23,439 nucleotides of DNA from CBDUBU01 sp965365465 (GTDB taxonomy: Bacteria > Bacteroidota > Rhodothermia > Rhodothermales > DASSAV01). The stretch's first letter is position 1. Each line of letters opens with the position of its first letter. This document shows, piece by piece, positions 15,302 through 23,439 of this stretch. The notes beneath the pieces are model-generated. The model made no database searches. It was not told the origin of the DNA and saw nothing but the letters and a program-made list of their open reading frames with translations. The position numbers and the translations under genes were made by a program. The DNA lies in assembly GCA_965365465.1 (NCBI GenBank), contig CBDUBU010000026.1:1-23439 (forward strand). Reading direction: 5' to 3'.

Positions 15302-16087
15302 ATGCGTCTTATCCAGGTCGATGCCTTTACCGACCGTGTGTTCTCCGGCAACCCTGCTGCTGTGTGTTTGCTCACGGAATCCCGTCCGGCAAGCTGGATG
15401 CAGGCTGTTGCGCGTGAGATGAACCTGTCTGAGACCGCCTTTGTGAGGGAGCAAGAGGACGGCTATGCCCTGCGCTGGTTCACCCCGGCGGTAGAGGTCG
15501 ATCTGTGCGGCCATGCTACGCTCGCCGCCGCGCATGTGCTGTGGGAGGAAAAGCAACTCGATGTGGAAACAGCAGCGCACTTTCATACACGCAGCGGCCT
15601 TCTGACCGCCTGGCAACAGGGGAACTGGATCACTATGGACTTCCCCGCAAAACCTGAGAAGACCGTAGAGTCGTTATCCGGGCTGGGTGAAGCGCTGGGA
15701 GCGCAACCCATTTATGTCGGCAGCAATGGCATGGACTACCTAGCGCTGCTATCGGATGAAGCAGCGGTGCGCACGCTCCATCCTGATTTACACTGCCTGT
15801 CTCAACTGGAGACGCGGGGCCTTATCGTGACGGCGGCATCCTCCACGGAAGGTTATGACTTCGTATCGCGCTTTTTTGCGCCGCAGGTGGGTGTGCCTGA
15901 AGATCCGGTCACCGGGTCGGCGCACTGCTGCCTGGCCCCCTTCTGGCAGAAAAGGCTGAATAAACAAGACATGACAGGCTATCAGGCATCTGCGCGGGGG
16001 GGCATCGTACGTGTGGGCGTGCGTGGCGACCGCGTTCACCTTGCAGGGCGGGCCGTCACCGTCCTGCGGGGAGAGCTGAGTGTATAA
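15302..16087 (+). CDS. PhzF-family isomerase/epimerase-like protein
   Basis: This 261-residue protein belongs to the PhzF family (diaminopimelate epimerase-like fold), cytosolic enzymes of which PhzF isomerises trans-2,3-dihydro-3-hydroxyanthranilate. Conserved blocks: QVDAFTDRVFSGNPAAVC (5-22); NLSETAFV (41-48), whose Glu44 matches the catalytic Glu of PhzF; LRWFTPAVEVDLCGHATLAAAH (57-78); and DPVTGSAHC (201-209). The length is a little short of the usual 260-300. ATG 15302 is chosen because homology starts at its first residues, although the frame is open further upstream and no Shine-Dalgarno is visible. No phenazine genes are nearby, so it is probably a general-metabolism member of unknown substrate. 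A possible attenuator precedes it. Confidence 0.9.
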   Translation: MRLIQVDAFTDRVFSGNPAAVCLLTESRPASWMQAVAREMNLSETAFVREQEDGYALRWFTPAVEVDLCGHATLAAAHVLWEEKQLDVETAAHFHTRSGLLTAWQQGNWITMDFPAKPEKTVESLSGLGEALGAQPIYVGSNGMDYLALLSDEAAVRTLHPDLHCLSQLETRGLIVTAASSTEGYDFVSRFFAPQVGVPEDPVTGSAHCCLAPFWQKRLNKQDMTGYQASARGGIVRVGVRGDRVHLAGRAVTVLRGELSV

Positions 16088-16091
16088 GAAA

Positions 16092-16123
16092 GGGATGCAC
16101 CCGCTCTCCGGGGATGCATCCCC
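16092..16123. terminator. Hairpin between convergent genes
   Basis: GGGATGCA (16092-16099) pairs with TGCATCCC (16115-16122), and the right part contains the self-complementary GGGGATGCATCCCC (16110-16123). It lies between the PhzF stop (16087) and the stop of the large minus-strand gene (16159). A true T tract is missing on both strands, so the terminator role is inferred from position. Confidence 0.5.
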
Positions 16124-16158
16124 TGACAGAAAACTGCCGTTGCTTTTCCTGCCTGCCC

Positions 16159-19100
16159 TTACCAACCTGGCGAAAGCTGGAAGCCAAAGTGCGCGCCTTT
16201 TTCGGGGCGCTGGAAGGGATAGGCGTAGAAGACTTCAAACACCATATAGCCGAACAGATTGAAACGCGTAGACACACCGGCGCTGACGACGGGCACACGA
16301 TCAGACGTATTGGTCTTGAACTTCAGCACAGGCAGGTCGTCTTTCGTCCAGGCCAGACCAGCATCTGTGAAGAAGGAAACTTCCGTCGGCAGGTAGGGAA
16401 AATTGACGAGCGCCAGCACTTGGGGTCCGAGCAGCGGCACACGCAACTCAGCGCTTGCCAGAGCAATGTGCGTGCCCAGAAGACGGTCATATTCGGGGCA
16501 GGAATTCCGGGCCGTGCTGCATTCCGTTTCATCGAAGGAACGGAAGCCGTATCCACGCACAAAGCCTGGATAGTACGAGGACCCCATGTACTCCAGCCCG
16601 ATTCGGGTCTGATCGCTCGGATCGGCCCCGTAGTTGCCGATGTGCAACCCCCGCATAGCCATCGTAAATGGCTTGAAGAAGAAGTAGCGCCGGTAGTCCG
16701 CTTGCAGCGAAACAAAGGACTGCGTGCCGATAAGCGGAGAGACCTGGAAACGATACCGTCCGCCAGCTACGGGAGACGTAAAGCCCATGGAAGAATAATC
16801 CCCGACATAGCCCAGCGAACTCTGGGCAAAATACAAGGGGTCCGGCGCATCGCCGCTTCCGGATCGTTCGTTGCCCAGGAAGCGGGAAGTATACAGATCA
16901 AAATAGTAGCGTTCGACTTCGATGTCGTATCCGAGTCGAACGAGACCGGCGCTGGCTTCAACGCGCTTCGTGGTCGTGAACGGATAGGCCCCTACCGCGC
17001 TGATCTGATCCACGAATATCCGGTACCGCTGCTCCTCAACAATCTGAACACCGTTCTGTATATCAGCGCCGCCTGATACGTAACTGTAGAGGATAGGAAT
17101 ATGCCCGGCGGCAGCGCCGTAGTTGAACCGGCGACCCTGGTTCAGGTAGGATACCTGGCCTCCTATGTCCTTGTAGGTCCCATTCGCCTGCGCAACGATG
17201 CTCAGGTTGTGATTGCCAAGCATATCGCTGAAGAAGAAGGCCACACCGCCGCCTACGCGCGTCCCGAAAGGCCCCCCCACTGAGGCGCCCACGGTGGGCG
17301 GCGCTACGTAGTCAAGACGGAGCCTCGGGCTGTATTTTTTGGCAATGTTATCGCTCAAGCCTTCCGGCAGGCCTGAGAGCGGATCATTAAGGTAGTTGCC
17401 GACGATCCCTTCATCCAGCGCCCGCAGCGGCGGCAGTATGCCGGCGGCAGAGGCCAGCCCTTCATCCAACGCGACCACAGGTTCTCCGACCGTCTCTGTT
17501 TCTTCCAGGGAGAAAACGCTGTACTGATTGTCGGAGAATACGGAGAACATCATGCGCCCGCTCTGCGCCGCCACCGTCATCGCGGGCGACAGGGTTGTGA
17601 TGCCGCTCACTCCGGTCGTCAGGTAGGTGACCCTGAAGATCTGCCCGTCGCCCAACTGGTAACGGTAAACATCCTTGAAACCGTCCTGATCGGAGATGAA
17701 ATACAGGCTCTTGCCATCAGGCGAGAACTGCGGGTTGTGGTGCTGCGAACGTCCAAAAGGACGAAGCACCTGAATTTCGCCGCTTGCCACGTCGATCAGG
17801 CCAAGCCTCATATGGGCATAGTCCAGGGTCTCGAAATTCGTCCCTTCCTCACCGCGATCCGTTACGAAAGCGAGCGTACCGCCATCCGGAGACCACGTTG
17901 GTTGCAGATCGGCGTAGCGATCATTGGTGAGTTGCCGAACCTCGGAGGTCTCGACATCGAGCAGATAGAGATCGCTGATGCCGCCGTCGATGCCGGAGAA
18001 CGCAATGGTTCTTCCATCCGGCGACCAGACGGGATTGGTCATCGCGCCGATCCCTTCCACGGAAATACGGCGGGTAATGTCTCCTGAGTCTACATCCAGA
18101 ATGGCTATGTCGTTATCTCCCTCGGAGAAGGCTACGAAAACAAACCGCTTTCCCTCCGGAGACCATGATCCCGACGAGTTGATAAAGCGCAGCGCATCGA
18201 AATGGGGATCAGAGTTCAGGCTGTTTAGCTTCTTGACGACGCGCCCTGTTTCGGTATCCGCAATAAAGAGGTTTACGTTAAAGAGATCCCGTTCCGAGAT
18301 GAAAGCCACATACTTGCCATCCGGACTAATGGAGGGAGCGATATTCATGGAGCCGGCGTCAATCTCTTCCGCAAGCACCTTGCGCCCGGCGCTGTCAGCA
18401 GGTGTGCGCCCTTCCAGAAGCGGGAGATACGTTGCCTTCACGACCTCGGCAAACTCTCTGGAAAGGGAATCGGCCTGGATACCCAGCGTGTAGACAATCG
18501 CCGAATCCAGTCCTGCGCGTCCGCTCAGTTTGTACAGATTCGTAACCGCCCCATCTCCATATTTTCCTCCGATGTAAGCCATGTATGCCTGGCCGTACCG
18601 GTAGGGAAAGTAACGCAGGTCAGTGGTCAACTGATCGATGGTCGGGATGTCGTCGCGAAGGGCGGCATCGCGCAGCCACATAGCCGTGTGCGCGTCCTCC
18701 CGGCCGACGGAAAGGTATTCCGCCATTCCCTCGACCAGCCAGAGCGGAAGCAGCCCGATATTGAAACGAATGCTGTCTCCCCCGGAAAAGGCAATGTCGT
18801 ACTGGAAGGAATGCACGAGTTCATGACCCAGCACATGGTCAGTATCCTGGTAGGAACCCGTCAGCGGCATGACGACGCGCTGCTTCAGGCCCTCGGTTAC
18901 ACCGCCGGTTCCCTCGCCAATGAAGCCGCCTATGATGTTGGTTTGCTGGAAGTCAGCATCGTTCGCATACAGGATGATCGGTTTTTTCTCGCTGAAGTCT
19001 CTCAGAAAGGTTCTTGAATGACGGCGATACCAGCGTTCCGCCATGCGAGCCGCATCCCTGGAAGCCTGCTCCTCCTCAGCATAGAAATAAAGATCGAAGT

Positions 19101-19242
19101 GCTGCGTGGGGAGCACCTTGAACTCGAATTTGTCGTACTGCACTTTATTGCGGCCAAAATATTGCGCCGCAACGGGAGAGGTGAAGCAAAAAAGAAAGGC
19201 CAGTACTGCCGCGAGGCAGGCGAAAGGAACAGGTCTGTGCAT
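16159..19242 (-). CDS. Secreted metalloprotease-like / TolB-propeller / outer-membrane barrel protein
   Basis: This envelope protein of 1027 residues has three visible parts. A signal peptide (1-26, cut near PVAA-Q) is followed by a peptidase-MA-like domain with HELVH (140-144) and WLVEGMAEY (168-176). These give the two His and a downstream Glu171 expected of a zinc gluzincin, so the active site looks intact. Residues about 270-590 hold five or more propeller blades of the TolB/PD40 type (SPDGKYVAFIS, SPEGKRFVFVAFS, SPDGRTIAFSG, SPDGGTLAFVT, SPDGKSLYFIS). From about 635 to the end are alternating beta strands typical of a BamA-like surface-antigen barrel, ending in an aromatic residue (FGFQLSPGW), as outer-membrane proteins do. 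It therefore probably sits in the outer membrane with the first two parts in the periplasm. Substrate and role are unknown. ATG 19242 has no clear ribosome binding site. Confidence 0.87.
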   Translation of the reverse strand: MHRPVPFACLAAVLAFLFCFTSPVAAQYFGRNKVQYDKFEFKVLPTQHFDLYFYAEEEQASRDAARMAERWYRRHSRTFLRDFSEKKPIILYANDADFQQTNIIGGFIGEGTGGVTEGLKQRVVMPLTGSYQDTDHVLGHELVHSFQYDIAFSGGDSIRFNIGLLPLWLVEGMAEYLSVGREDAHTAMWLRDAALRDDIPTIDQLTTDLRYFPYRYGQAYMAYIGGKYGDGAVTNLYKLSGRAGLDSAIVYTLGIQADSLSREFAEVVKATYLPLLEGRTPADSAGRKVLAEEIDAGSMNIAPSISPDGKYVAFISERDLFNVNLFIADTETGRVVKKLNSLNSDPHFDALRFINSSGSWSPEGKRFVFVAFSEGDNDIAILDVDSGDITRRISVEGIGAMTNPVWSPDGRTIAFSGIDGGISDLYLLDVETSEVRQLTNDRYADLQPTWSPDGGTLAFVTDRGEEGTNFETLDYAHMRLGLIDVASGEIQVLRPFGRSQHHNPQFSPDGKSLYFISDQDGFKDVYRYQLGDGQIFRVTYLTTGVSGITTLSPAMTVAAQSGRMMFSVFSDNQYSVFSLEETETVGEPVVALDEGLASAAGILPPLRALDEGIVGNYLNDPLSGLPEGLSDNIAKKYSPRLRLDYVAPPTVGASVGGPFGTRVGGGVAFFFSDMLGNHNLSIVAQANGTYKDIGGQVSYLNQGRRFNYGAAAGHIPILYSYVSGGADIQNGVQIVEEQRYRIFVDQISAVGAYPFTTTKRVEASAGLVRLGYDIEVERYYFDLYTSRFLGNERSGSGDAPDPLYFAQSSLGYVGDYSSMGFTSPVAGGRYRFQVSPLIGTQSFVSLQADYRRYFFFKPFTMAMRGLHIGNYGADPSDQTRIGLEYMGSSYYPGFVRGYGFRSFDETECSTARNSCPEYDRLLGTHIALASAELRVPLLGPQVLALVNFPYLPTEVSFFTDAGLAWTKDDLPVLKFKTNTSDRVPVVSAGVSTRFNLFGYMVFEVFYAYPFQRPEKGAHFGFQLSPGW

Positions 19243-19748
19243 GGATCTGCAGTTTCAGATCTAGAGGAATGTTTGCTGTCGGCGTCACGAGGGCAAACTG
19301 CGGCGCTCGCACGAGCGGCATGGCGAACCAGGGTCAACGCGCGCTCCACAGGGTTCATGCCGTTCGCACTTCCAACGGCTTGCTTCTCAGAGACTAAGTG
19401 CGCCAAACACGGATGCCGTTACTCAACTCAGGCAGCAGTTCAAAGAAGGACACTGTAGATTAACGCTGACTTCATAAGTGAGGTTCATCGTTTGGAGTAC
19501 CCCTGTGTAACAGTGTTGTACTAGCCGGGTTGCCGGGGGCGCAATTATTGCCCTTTTTCAGGTCTGCGCTATTGAAACCGCCGGTGTACAGCCGCTGGAA
19601 AACCGACTGGTATGATTAAACCGCTCTCTTGAGAAGTATGGGTCCCTGTCAGAAACTGTCCGGCAAGCCGGGAAAGGGTCGCTTCCGGCAGAAGAAACCC
19701 CTTACTCAAGCGCCTGCCCTGCAGGTCACATAAACTCTTCGCTCTCGC

Positions 19749-19804
19749 TCAGCATGATACTTCGGTGTGGGTTGCAGCAGCGCCAGAGGCAGTGTCATGC
19801 TGCA
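19749..19804. repeat. Second copy of the dispersed inverted repeat
   Basis: CTCAGCATGATAC (19749-19760) pairs with GTGTCATGCTGCA (about 19793-19804) with few mismatches, enclosing ACTTCGGTGTGGGTTGCA. This matches the 14901-14990 element in order: CGCTCAG, then G/CATGA, then ACTTCGG, then TGGGTTGC, then TCATGCTG. The preceding CTCTTCGCT also recurs at 15126-15160. Confidence 0.6.
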
Positions 19805-19849
19805 CGGTTAGCAGGCGTCCGTGCCCGCGCTGCGTCCGGCTTCTTCTTA

Positions 19850-19956
19850 CCAGAGCGTCTCTCAGAGGGGCAAGGTTTGTGAAACAGCAAGACCTTGCGC
19901 CGCTTCGCCCTGCGCCTCTGGGAGGGAGGAGTTGGTTTGCCTTGCCAGAGCGTCTC
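19850..19956. repeat. Direct 12-bp repeat with an internal inverted repeat
   Basis: CCAGAGCGTCTC occurs at 19850-19861 and 19945-19956. Between them GCAAGGT (19870-19876) pairs with ACCTTGC (19892-19898). CCAGAGG near 19783-19789 is also matched by CCTCTGG near 19914-19920. This may be an extension of the element at 19749-19804. Confidence 0.5.
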
Positions 19957-19985
19957 GCGCTCCTCACCCCCTAATCACGATAAAA

Positions 19986-20015
19986 TTCAAGCTTTTCCAG
20001 GAACTACGGTAGAAT
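19986..20015 (+). promoter_or_regulatory. Possible promoter for the PBP2-RodA operon
   Basis: TAGAAT at 20010-20015 matches five of six positions of the sigma-70 minus-10 box. TTCAAG at 19986-19991 is a weak minus-35 box at 18-bp spacing. This would start transcription about 50 bp before the PBP2 start codon. It is the only such pairing I found in this spacer. Confidence 0.35.
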
Positions 20016-20073
20016 ATTCTGTTTCAACACAACGGAAATCACCCACCACACAGGCTACGAAATCCAGGGTAAG

Positions 20074-21897
20074 ATGGACGAATACAGGGTCCGGGTTCGC
20101 ATATTTGCTGTCCTCATTGCAGCCATCCTGGGAGCGTTATGTCTGCGGCTGGCTCAGATGCAACTCCTCAACACCCGGGAGTACACGGGGGAATCACGCA
20201 GCAACTCCATTCGCGAACTGCGGGTGCAACCTGCACGCGGCGGGTTTTACGACCGTAACGGCATTCTGATGGTAGCCAACGAGCAGACGTTCGCCATAAC
20301 GATCATCCCGAGGCTGTTCGACGAATCGAAAACAGGGTTGCTGGCCCGGCTGCTGGAAGCGCCGGATTCGGTCGTCGTAAACAAGCTACGGGAAGCCCGT
20401 GAGTGGAGCGCCTTCAGGCCCAGCCTGGCATTTCGGGAAGTGCCCGTTGATGTCCTTAGCAGGGTAGCCGAAAACCTGTACCAGTTGCCGGGCGTGGCCT
20501 ATGAAAAACAGGAGAAACGCCGTTATGTGACACAGGCGAAGGCGGCTCATGCGCTCGGCTACATTCGTGAAATCACGCGCAATGAACTCAAGCGCCGCCG
20601 GGATGAAGGCTACCAGCAAGGCGACATCATAGGCAAGTCAGGGCTGGAGAAGAACTACGAGAGCTATCTGCGCGGGTACATGGGCAGCGAGTTCAAACTG
20701 GTCAACATCCACGGCCGCGAGTTGCAGCCGTATCACGGCGGGGTTGAGGACCTGCCGCCGGTGAGCGGCTACGACCTTCACCTGACGCTCGACAGCCGGG
20801 TGCAGGCGCTGGCTGAGTCGCTTTTTGTCGGAAAGCGTGGCGCGGCGGTGGCGCTCGATCCGAAGACGGGTGAAATCATTGCGATGCTCAGTGAGCCGGA
20901 CTTCGACCCGGAGGTTTTTTCCAAATCGATGGACCAGGAAACCTGGGAATATCTGACGCAAAGCCCGGAGAAACCCCTCTATAACCGGGCAACGATGAAT
21001 CAGATGCCGCCCGGCTCCACGTGGAAGCCCTTCATGTCGATCATGTCGCTGGCTGAAGGCAATATCAAGCCGGGGGAACGGGTGTACTGCGGAGGCGGCC
21101 ACCCTCTGGGCGGCGGTCGTTACTTTACCTGCATGAAGGCGCACGGTTCGCTCGACGTGGAAGGAGCCATTCAGAATTCGTGCAACACCTTTTTCTTTGA
21201 AATGATGTACCGGGTGGATGTCAACACCTTTAACCGGTACGCCCATATGTTCGGCTTCGGCGAACGCGCGCCGCTGGAGATCGACGAGCAAACGCCCGGG
21301 GTCATCCCGGACTCCGCGTATTTCAACCGGAAGGCAGGTCCTAAATGGGGGCCTGGCTGGACGTTGAGCCTGGGCATCGGGCAGGGCGATATGGGAGTCA
21401 CGCCCATGCAACTCGTCCGGTTTATTTCAGCCATCGCCAACAAAGGCACACTGGTCACACCTCACCTGGTCAAAAACCTCACGAATCCTGAAACAGGCGA
21501 GGTCATTTACCCGGCCTTGCCCGAACCCCGCGCCATTCCCATTCGGGAGGAATATTTTGACATGGTCCGCAACGGTATGCGGCGTGTGATGGAAGCCGGC
21601 ACCGGACGCGGCGTACAGATTCCCGGCATCCCGGCAGGCGGCAAAACGGGAACGGCGCAGTCCCCTAACAAAGGCAAGGATGATTCGGTATTCATCATAT
21701 TTGCTCCCTGGGATGATCCACAGATCGCTGTAGCCGTGCAGGTGGAAAACGGAGGGTTCGGCGCTTCGGCGGCGGCCCCCATTGCGAGCCTGATGGCGGA
21801 ACTCTACCTGACCGGAGATATAGCGCCGGAACGCAAGTCGGTGCTGCAACGGGCCTACAACGCACGCAGCGAAGCCCTCCCGCAACGCAAGAACTAG
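20074..21897 (+). CDS. mrdA: Penicillin-binding protein 2 (peptidoglycan transpeptidase)
   Basis: This class B penicillin-binding protein of 607 residues cross-links peptidoglycan during cell elongation as partner of RodA. One N-terminal membrane helix (about 8-28) is followed by the pedestal/dimerisation region with RGGFYDRNG (55-63) and by GKSGLEKNYES (187-197). The transpeptidase domain has all three active-site motifs: STWK (315-318, with catalytic Ser315), SCN (369-371) and KTG (524-526). The length is typical. ATG 20074 has AGGG five to six bases upstream and puts the membrane helix at the N-terminus. RodA follows 39 bp downstream in the same direction. The usual mreBCD genes are not seen upstream; an 831-bp spacer and a divergent gene lie there instead. 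Confidence 0.96.
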   Translation: MDEYRVRVRIFAVLIAAILGALCLRLAQMQLLNTREYTGESRSNSIRELRVQPARGGFYDRNGILMVANEQTFAITIIPRLFDESKTGLLARLLEAPDSVVVNKLREAREWSAFRPSLAFREVPVDVLSRVAENLYQLPGVAYEKQEKRRYVTQAKAAHALGYIREITRNELKRRRDEGYQQGDIIGKSGLEKNYESYLRGYMGSEFKLVNIHGRELQPYHGGVEDLPPVSGYDLHLTLDSRVQALAESLFVGKRGAAVALDPKTGEIIAMLSEPDFDPEVFSKSMDQETWEYLTQSPEKPLYNRATMNQMPPGSTWKPFMSIMSLAEGNIKPGERVYCGGGHPLGGGRYFTCMKAHGSLDVEGAIQNSCNTFFFEMMYRVDVNTFNRYAHMFGFGERAPLEIDEQTPGVIPDSAYFNRKAGPKWGPGWTLSLGIGQGDMGVTPMQLVRFISAIANKGTLVTPHLVKNLTNPETGEVIYPALPEPRAIPIREEYFDMVRNGMRRVMEAGTGRGVQIPGIPAGGKTGTAQSPNKGKDDSVFIIFAPWDDPQIAVAVQVENGGFGASAAAPIASLMAELYLTGDIAPERKSVLQRAYNARSEALPQRKN

Positions 21898-21936
21898 GGT
21901 TTCCCTGGCTCCAAGAAAGCATCCCAACGCCAACTC

Positions 21937-23196
21937 ATGCGCACCTGGTATCGAAACCTGGACTATGCTACCCTGCTCTCCTGGATGGCGCTCGTGGGCG
22001 TCGGTCTGGTAGCCATCTATAGCACGACCCACGGGCCTGCTTCCGAGTATCTGCTGGAGAGCGTGCAACGCAACTTCCAGCGACAGAGTGCATGGGCAGC
22101 CATTTCTGCATCGGGGGTTTTCCTGGCGCTTCTGTTGCCTGTACGTTTCTTCCAGAAGGCAGCCTATCCAGTCTATGTCATTACACTCCTGCTTCTCGTG
22201 GCCGCGCTGTTATTCGGGCGAGAAGTCAATGGGGCAAAGTCCTGGTTGATACTGGGTCCGGCGCAGTTTCAGGTATCCGAACTGGCTAAAGTGGGAACTG
22301 TGCTCGCCGTCGCGCAACTGCTCTCCTCGCGGCGCCCGAACGAGAACAACGTGCGCTACGCAGCTATGGCCGTGGTGCTAATCGTTATTCCAGCCGCGCT
22401 GATCGTTTTGCAGAACGACACAGGAACAGCCCTTGTTTTCTTTGCACTCGTGCCGATCATGCTGTTCTGGAGCGGCCTTCCCATGAGCACGGTGGTCCTC
22501 ATGGTCTCGCCTGCGGTGGCAGGGTATCTGGCCGTAGTATATATGCCCGCCGCTATCGCTTTTGTGGTGATTTTCACCATTGGTATGCTCTGGTATACCC
22601 GCGAGCGTTACCTGGCCATTGCTGCGGCTGCCTTTACCGGAGGGACGGCAGCGGCGATTTCTCTGGCGCTCACCAAGGTGCTGCAGCCTTATCAGGTGGC
22701 CCGCATCCTTTCGTTTACCAATCCTGAAGCTGCCGAATACCGGAAAACTGTAGGATTTCACCTGGTTCAATCCAAAGCCGCCATTGGATCCGGCGGCTTG
22801 CTGGGAAAGGGCTTCATGGATGGCACGCAGACGCAGGGCGCCTTTATCCCGGAGCAGTCCACCGACTTTGTATTCAGCGTCATCGGTGAAGAATGGGGAT
22901 TCATTGGAGCAACGTTCGTGCTATTGCTGTTTGCCGCGCTGCTCATCCGGCTCGTTACGCTGGGGGCACGGGTCAAGCATCCTTTTGGGAGCATGGTTGC
23001 AGCGGGCGCCGCCGGCATCTACCTGATCCACATTTTCATCAATGTGGGAATGGTTACCGGACTCTTGCCGGTCATCGGGATTCCGCTGCCTTTCATTTCG
23101 TATGGAGGTTCTGCGCTGCTGGCCAACACGGCCATGCTTGCCATCGTGTTAAACCTCCATATGCGGCGCGACGATTTTTCGATCTACGGGTACTGA
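21937..23196 (+). CDS. rodA: RodA (SEDS-family peptidoglycan glycosyltransferase)
   Basis: This polytopic membrane protein of 419 residues belongs to the SEDS family and polymerises lipid II with PBP2 in the elongation machinery. About ten membrane segments are visible. Family marks: NGAKSWLILG (98-107, with the conserved Trp103); FQVSELAK (111-118); NDTGTALVF (160-168); LGKGFMDGTQTQGAFIPEQSTDFVFSVIGEEWGF (289-322), which contains Asp310, the likely essential Asp of the family; and the C-terminal signature around LPFISYGGSALLAN. All key positions appear intact. It lies 39 bp after PBP2 and is almost certainly co-transcribed. ATG 21937 has no strong ribosome binding site. RodA is favoured over FtsW because of the PBP2 neighbour. 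Confidence 0.96.
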   Translation: MRTWYRNLDYATLLSWMALVGVGLVAIYSTTHGPASEYLLESVQRNFQRQSAWAAISASGVFLALLLPVRFFQKAAYPVYVITLLLLVAALLFGREVNGAKSWLILGPAQFQVSELAKVGTVLAVAQLLSSRRPNENNVRYAAMAVVLIVIPAALIVLQNDTGTALVFFALVPIMLFWSGLPMSTVVLMVSPAVAGYLAVVYMPAAIAFVVIFTIGMLWYTRERYLAIAAAAFTGGTAAAISLALTKVLQPYQVARILSFTNPEAAEYRKTVGFHLVQSKAAIGSGGLLGKGFMDGTQTQGAFIPEQSTDFVFSVIGEEWGFIGATFVLLLFAALLIRLVTLGARVKHPFGSMVAAGAAGIYLIHIFINVGMVTGLLPVIGIPLPFISYGGSALLANTAMLAIVLNLHMRRDDFSIYGY

Positions 23197-23198
23197 TG

Positions 23199-23254
23199 CA
23201 GGCAAACCCGAAGCCGAAGCTTCTATTTTTGCTGCGCCGGGCGGTGTTTGCCTG
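23199..23254 (+). terminator. Inverted repeat just after RodA
   Basis: CAGGCAAAC (23199-23207) pairs perfectly with GTTTGCCTG (23246-23254), enclosing 38 bases. It begins three bases after the RodA stop codon, which suggests an end-of-operon hairpin, but the loop is long and no T tract follows. It may instead stabilise the transcript 3' end. Confidence 0.35.
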
Positions 23255-23342
23255 ATTCGGGGGAACATCACGCCAGGGTTGGGAATCAATGCGTTACTGC
23301 ATCGACCATCATTTTCCCGTGTTCCCACCAGAGTGACCTAAC

Positions 23343-23439
23343 ATGAAACTATCACACGTTCTGCCGATCGCGTTCCTCTTTCTTGCTTTTTCGGTTCTGA
23401 CCAGCCTTTCCGCATCGGGACAGGACCGGGCCAATGACA
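23343..23439 (+). CDS. Start of a secreted protein (truncated by window edge)
   Basis: ATG 23343 opens a frame that runs to the window end, 32 codons. It encodes a classic signal peptide: MKLSH, then a hydrophobic core VLPIAFLFLAFSVLTSL, then SASGQ as a likely cleavage region, with the mature part starting QDRAND. The gene lies 146 bp after RodA on the same strand. Nothing of the mature protein can be identified. Confidence 0.65.
   Translation, partial: MKLSHVLPIAFLFLAFSVLTSLSASGQDRAND

Larger units (their letters stand above)
19243..20073. other. Long divergent spacer before PBP2
   Basis: This 831-bp stretch separates the minus-strand protease-barrel gene from PBP2. I see no protein-like frame and no recognisable RNA gene. 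It contains a small hairpin CCGGC-GCCGG (19660-19671), the inverted repeat at 19749-19804, a cluster of further repeats at 19850-19956, and a possible promoter for PBP2 (19986-20015). A stretch of about 190 bp (19450-19640) is featureless. Confidence 0.55.

Noticed and set aside
15302..16087. Phenazine biosynthesis locus
   Set aside because: Only a PhzF-family member is present; no other phenazine gene is nearby and this family is widespread in general metabolism.
16114..17076. 320-residue open frame on plus, opposite the protease-barrel gene
   Set aside because: It lies fully antisense to the barrel domain and its translation is low in hydrophobic pattern and unlike any family.
20638..21411. 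257-residue open frame on minus within PBP2
   Set aside because: It is antisense to the transpeptidase domain, whose three active-site motifs prove the plus-strand gene.

Overview
The window reads as chromosomal DNA from a Gram-negative bacterium of the Bacteroidota/FCB group, most likely a Rhodothermia-like lineage (medium confidence, judged from protein families only). Pointers are: outer-membrane systems (TolC, a BamA-like barrel), a DUF493/YbeD protein with the FCB-style FKFIVP core, a LolD-type ATPase of the LSGGQQQL subclass that I associate with Bacteroidota, a UbiA prenyltransferase next to a geranylgeranyl reductase, mostly weak Shine-Dalgarno sequences, and a moderately GC-rich composition. 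No rRNA, tRNA, CRISPR array, transposase or integrase was seen.

Layout. Positions 1-112 may hold the tail of a plus-strand gene. A DUF493 gene (minus) follows, with a hairpin over its ribosome binding site. A large dynamin-like P-loop membrane protein (803-3358, plus) faces a lone LolD/MacB-type ABC ATPase (3388-4095, minus). Divergent from that is a two-gene exporter: a polytopic membrane protein (4403-5659) overlapping an ABC ATPase (5640-6317). A secreted lipoprotein with Ig-like repeats (6500-8011) ends against a minus-strand pair, UbiA prenyltransferase then geranylgeranyl reductase (10293 down to 8097). A strong hairpin terminator lies between them.

Next, all on minus, is an efflux operon transcribed as TolC (14340), HlyD/MacA adaptor (12896), MacB-type ATPase (11503 to 10760). 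It stops without a permease gene. A 466-bp gap with a tandem 27-bp repeat separates it from UbiA. A 960-bp spacer holding dispersed inverted repeats and a possible attenuator separates TolC from a divergent PhzF-family enzyme (15302-16087). A 1027-residue secreted metalloprotease/beta-propeller/outer-membrane-barrel protein runs on minus (19242 to 16159). After another repeat-bearing spacer comes the cell-elongation pair PBP2 (20074-21897) and RodA (21937-23196). The window closes with the start of a secreted protein.

Functionally, the window is dominated by envelope biology: rod-shape peptidoglycan synthesis (PBP2-RodA), tripartite efflux (TolC-HlyD-ABC), isoprenoid lipid modification (UbiA-GGR), membrane remodelling (dynamin-like protein), a surface lipoprotein and an outer-membrane protease/propeller/barrel. 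The best leads for something undescribed are the dynamin-like protein with degenerate nucleotide motifs, the protease-propeller-barrel fusion, the UbiA-GGR pair, the possible attenuator ahead of the PhzF gene, and a family of intergenic inverted repeats.
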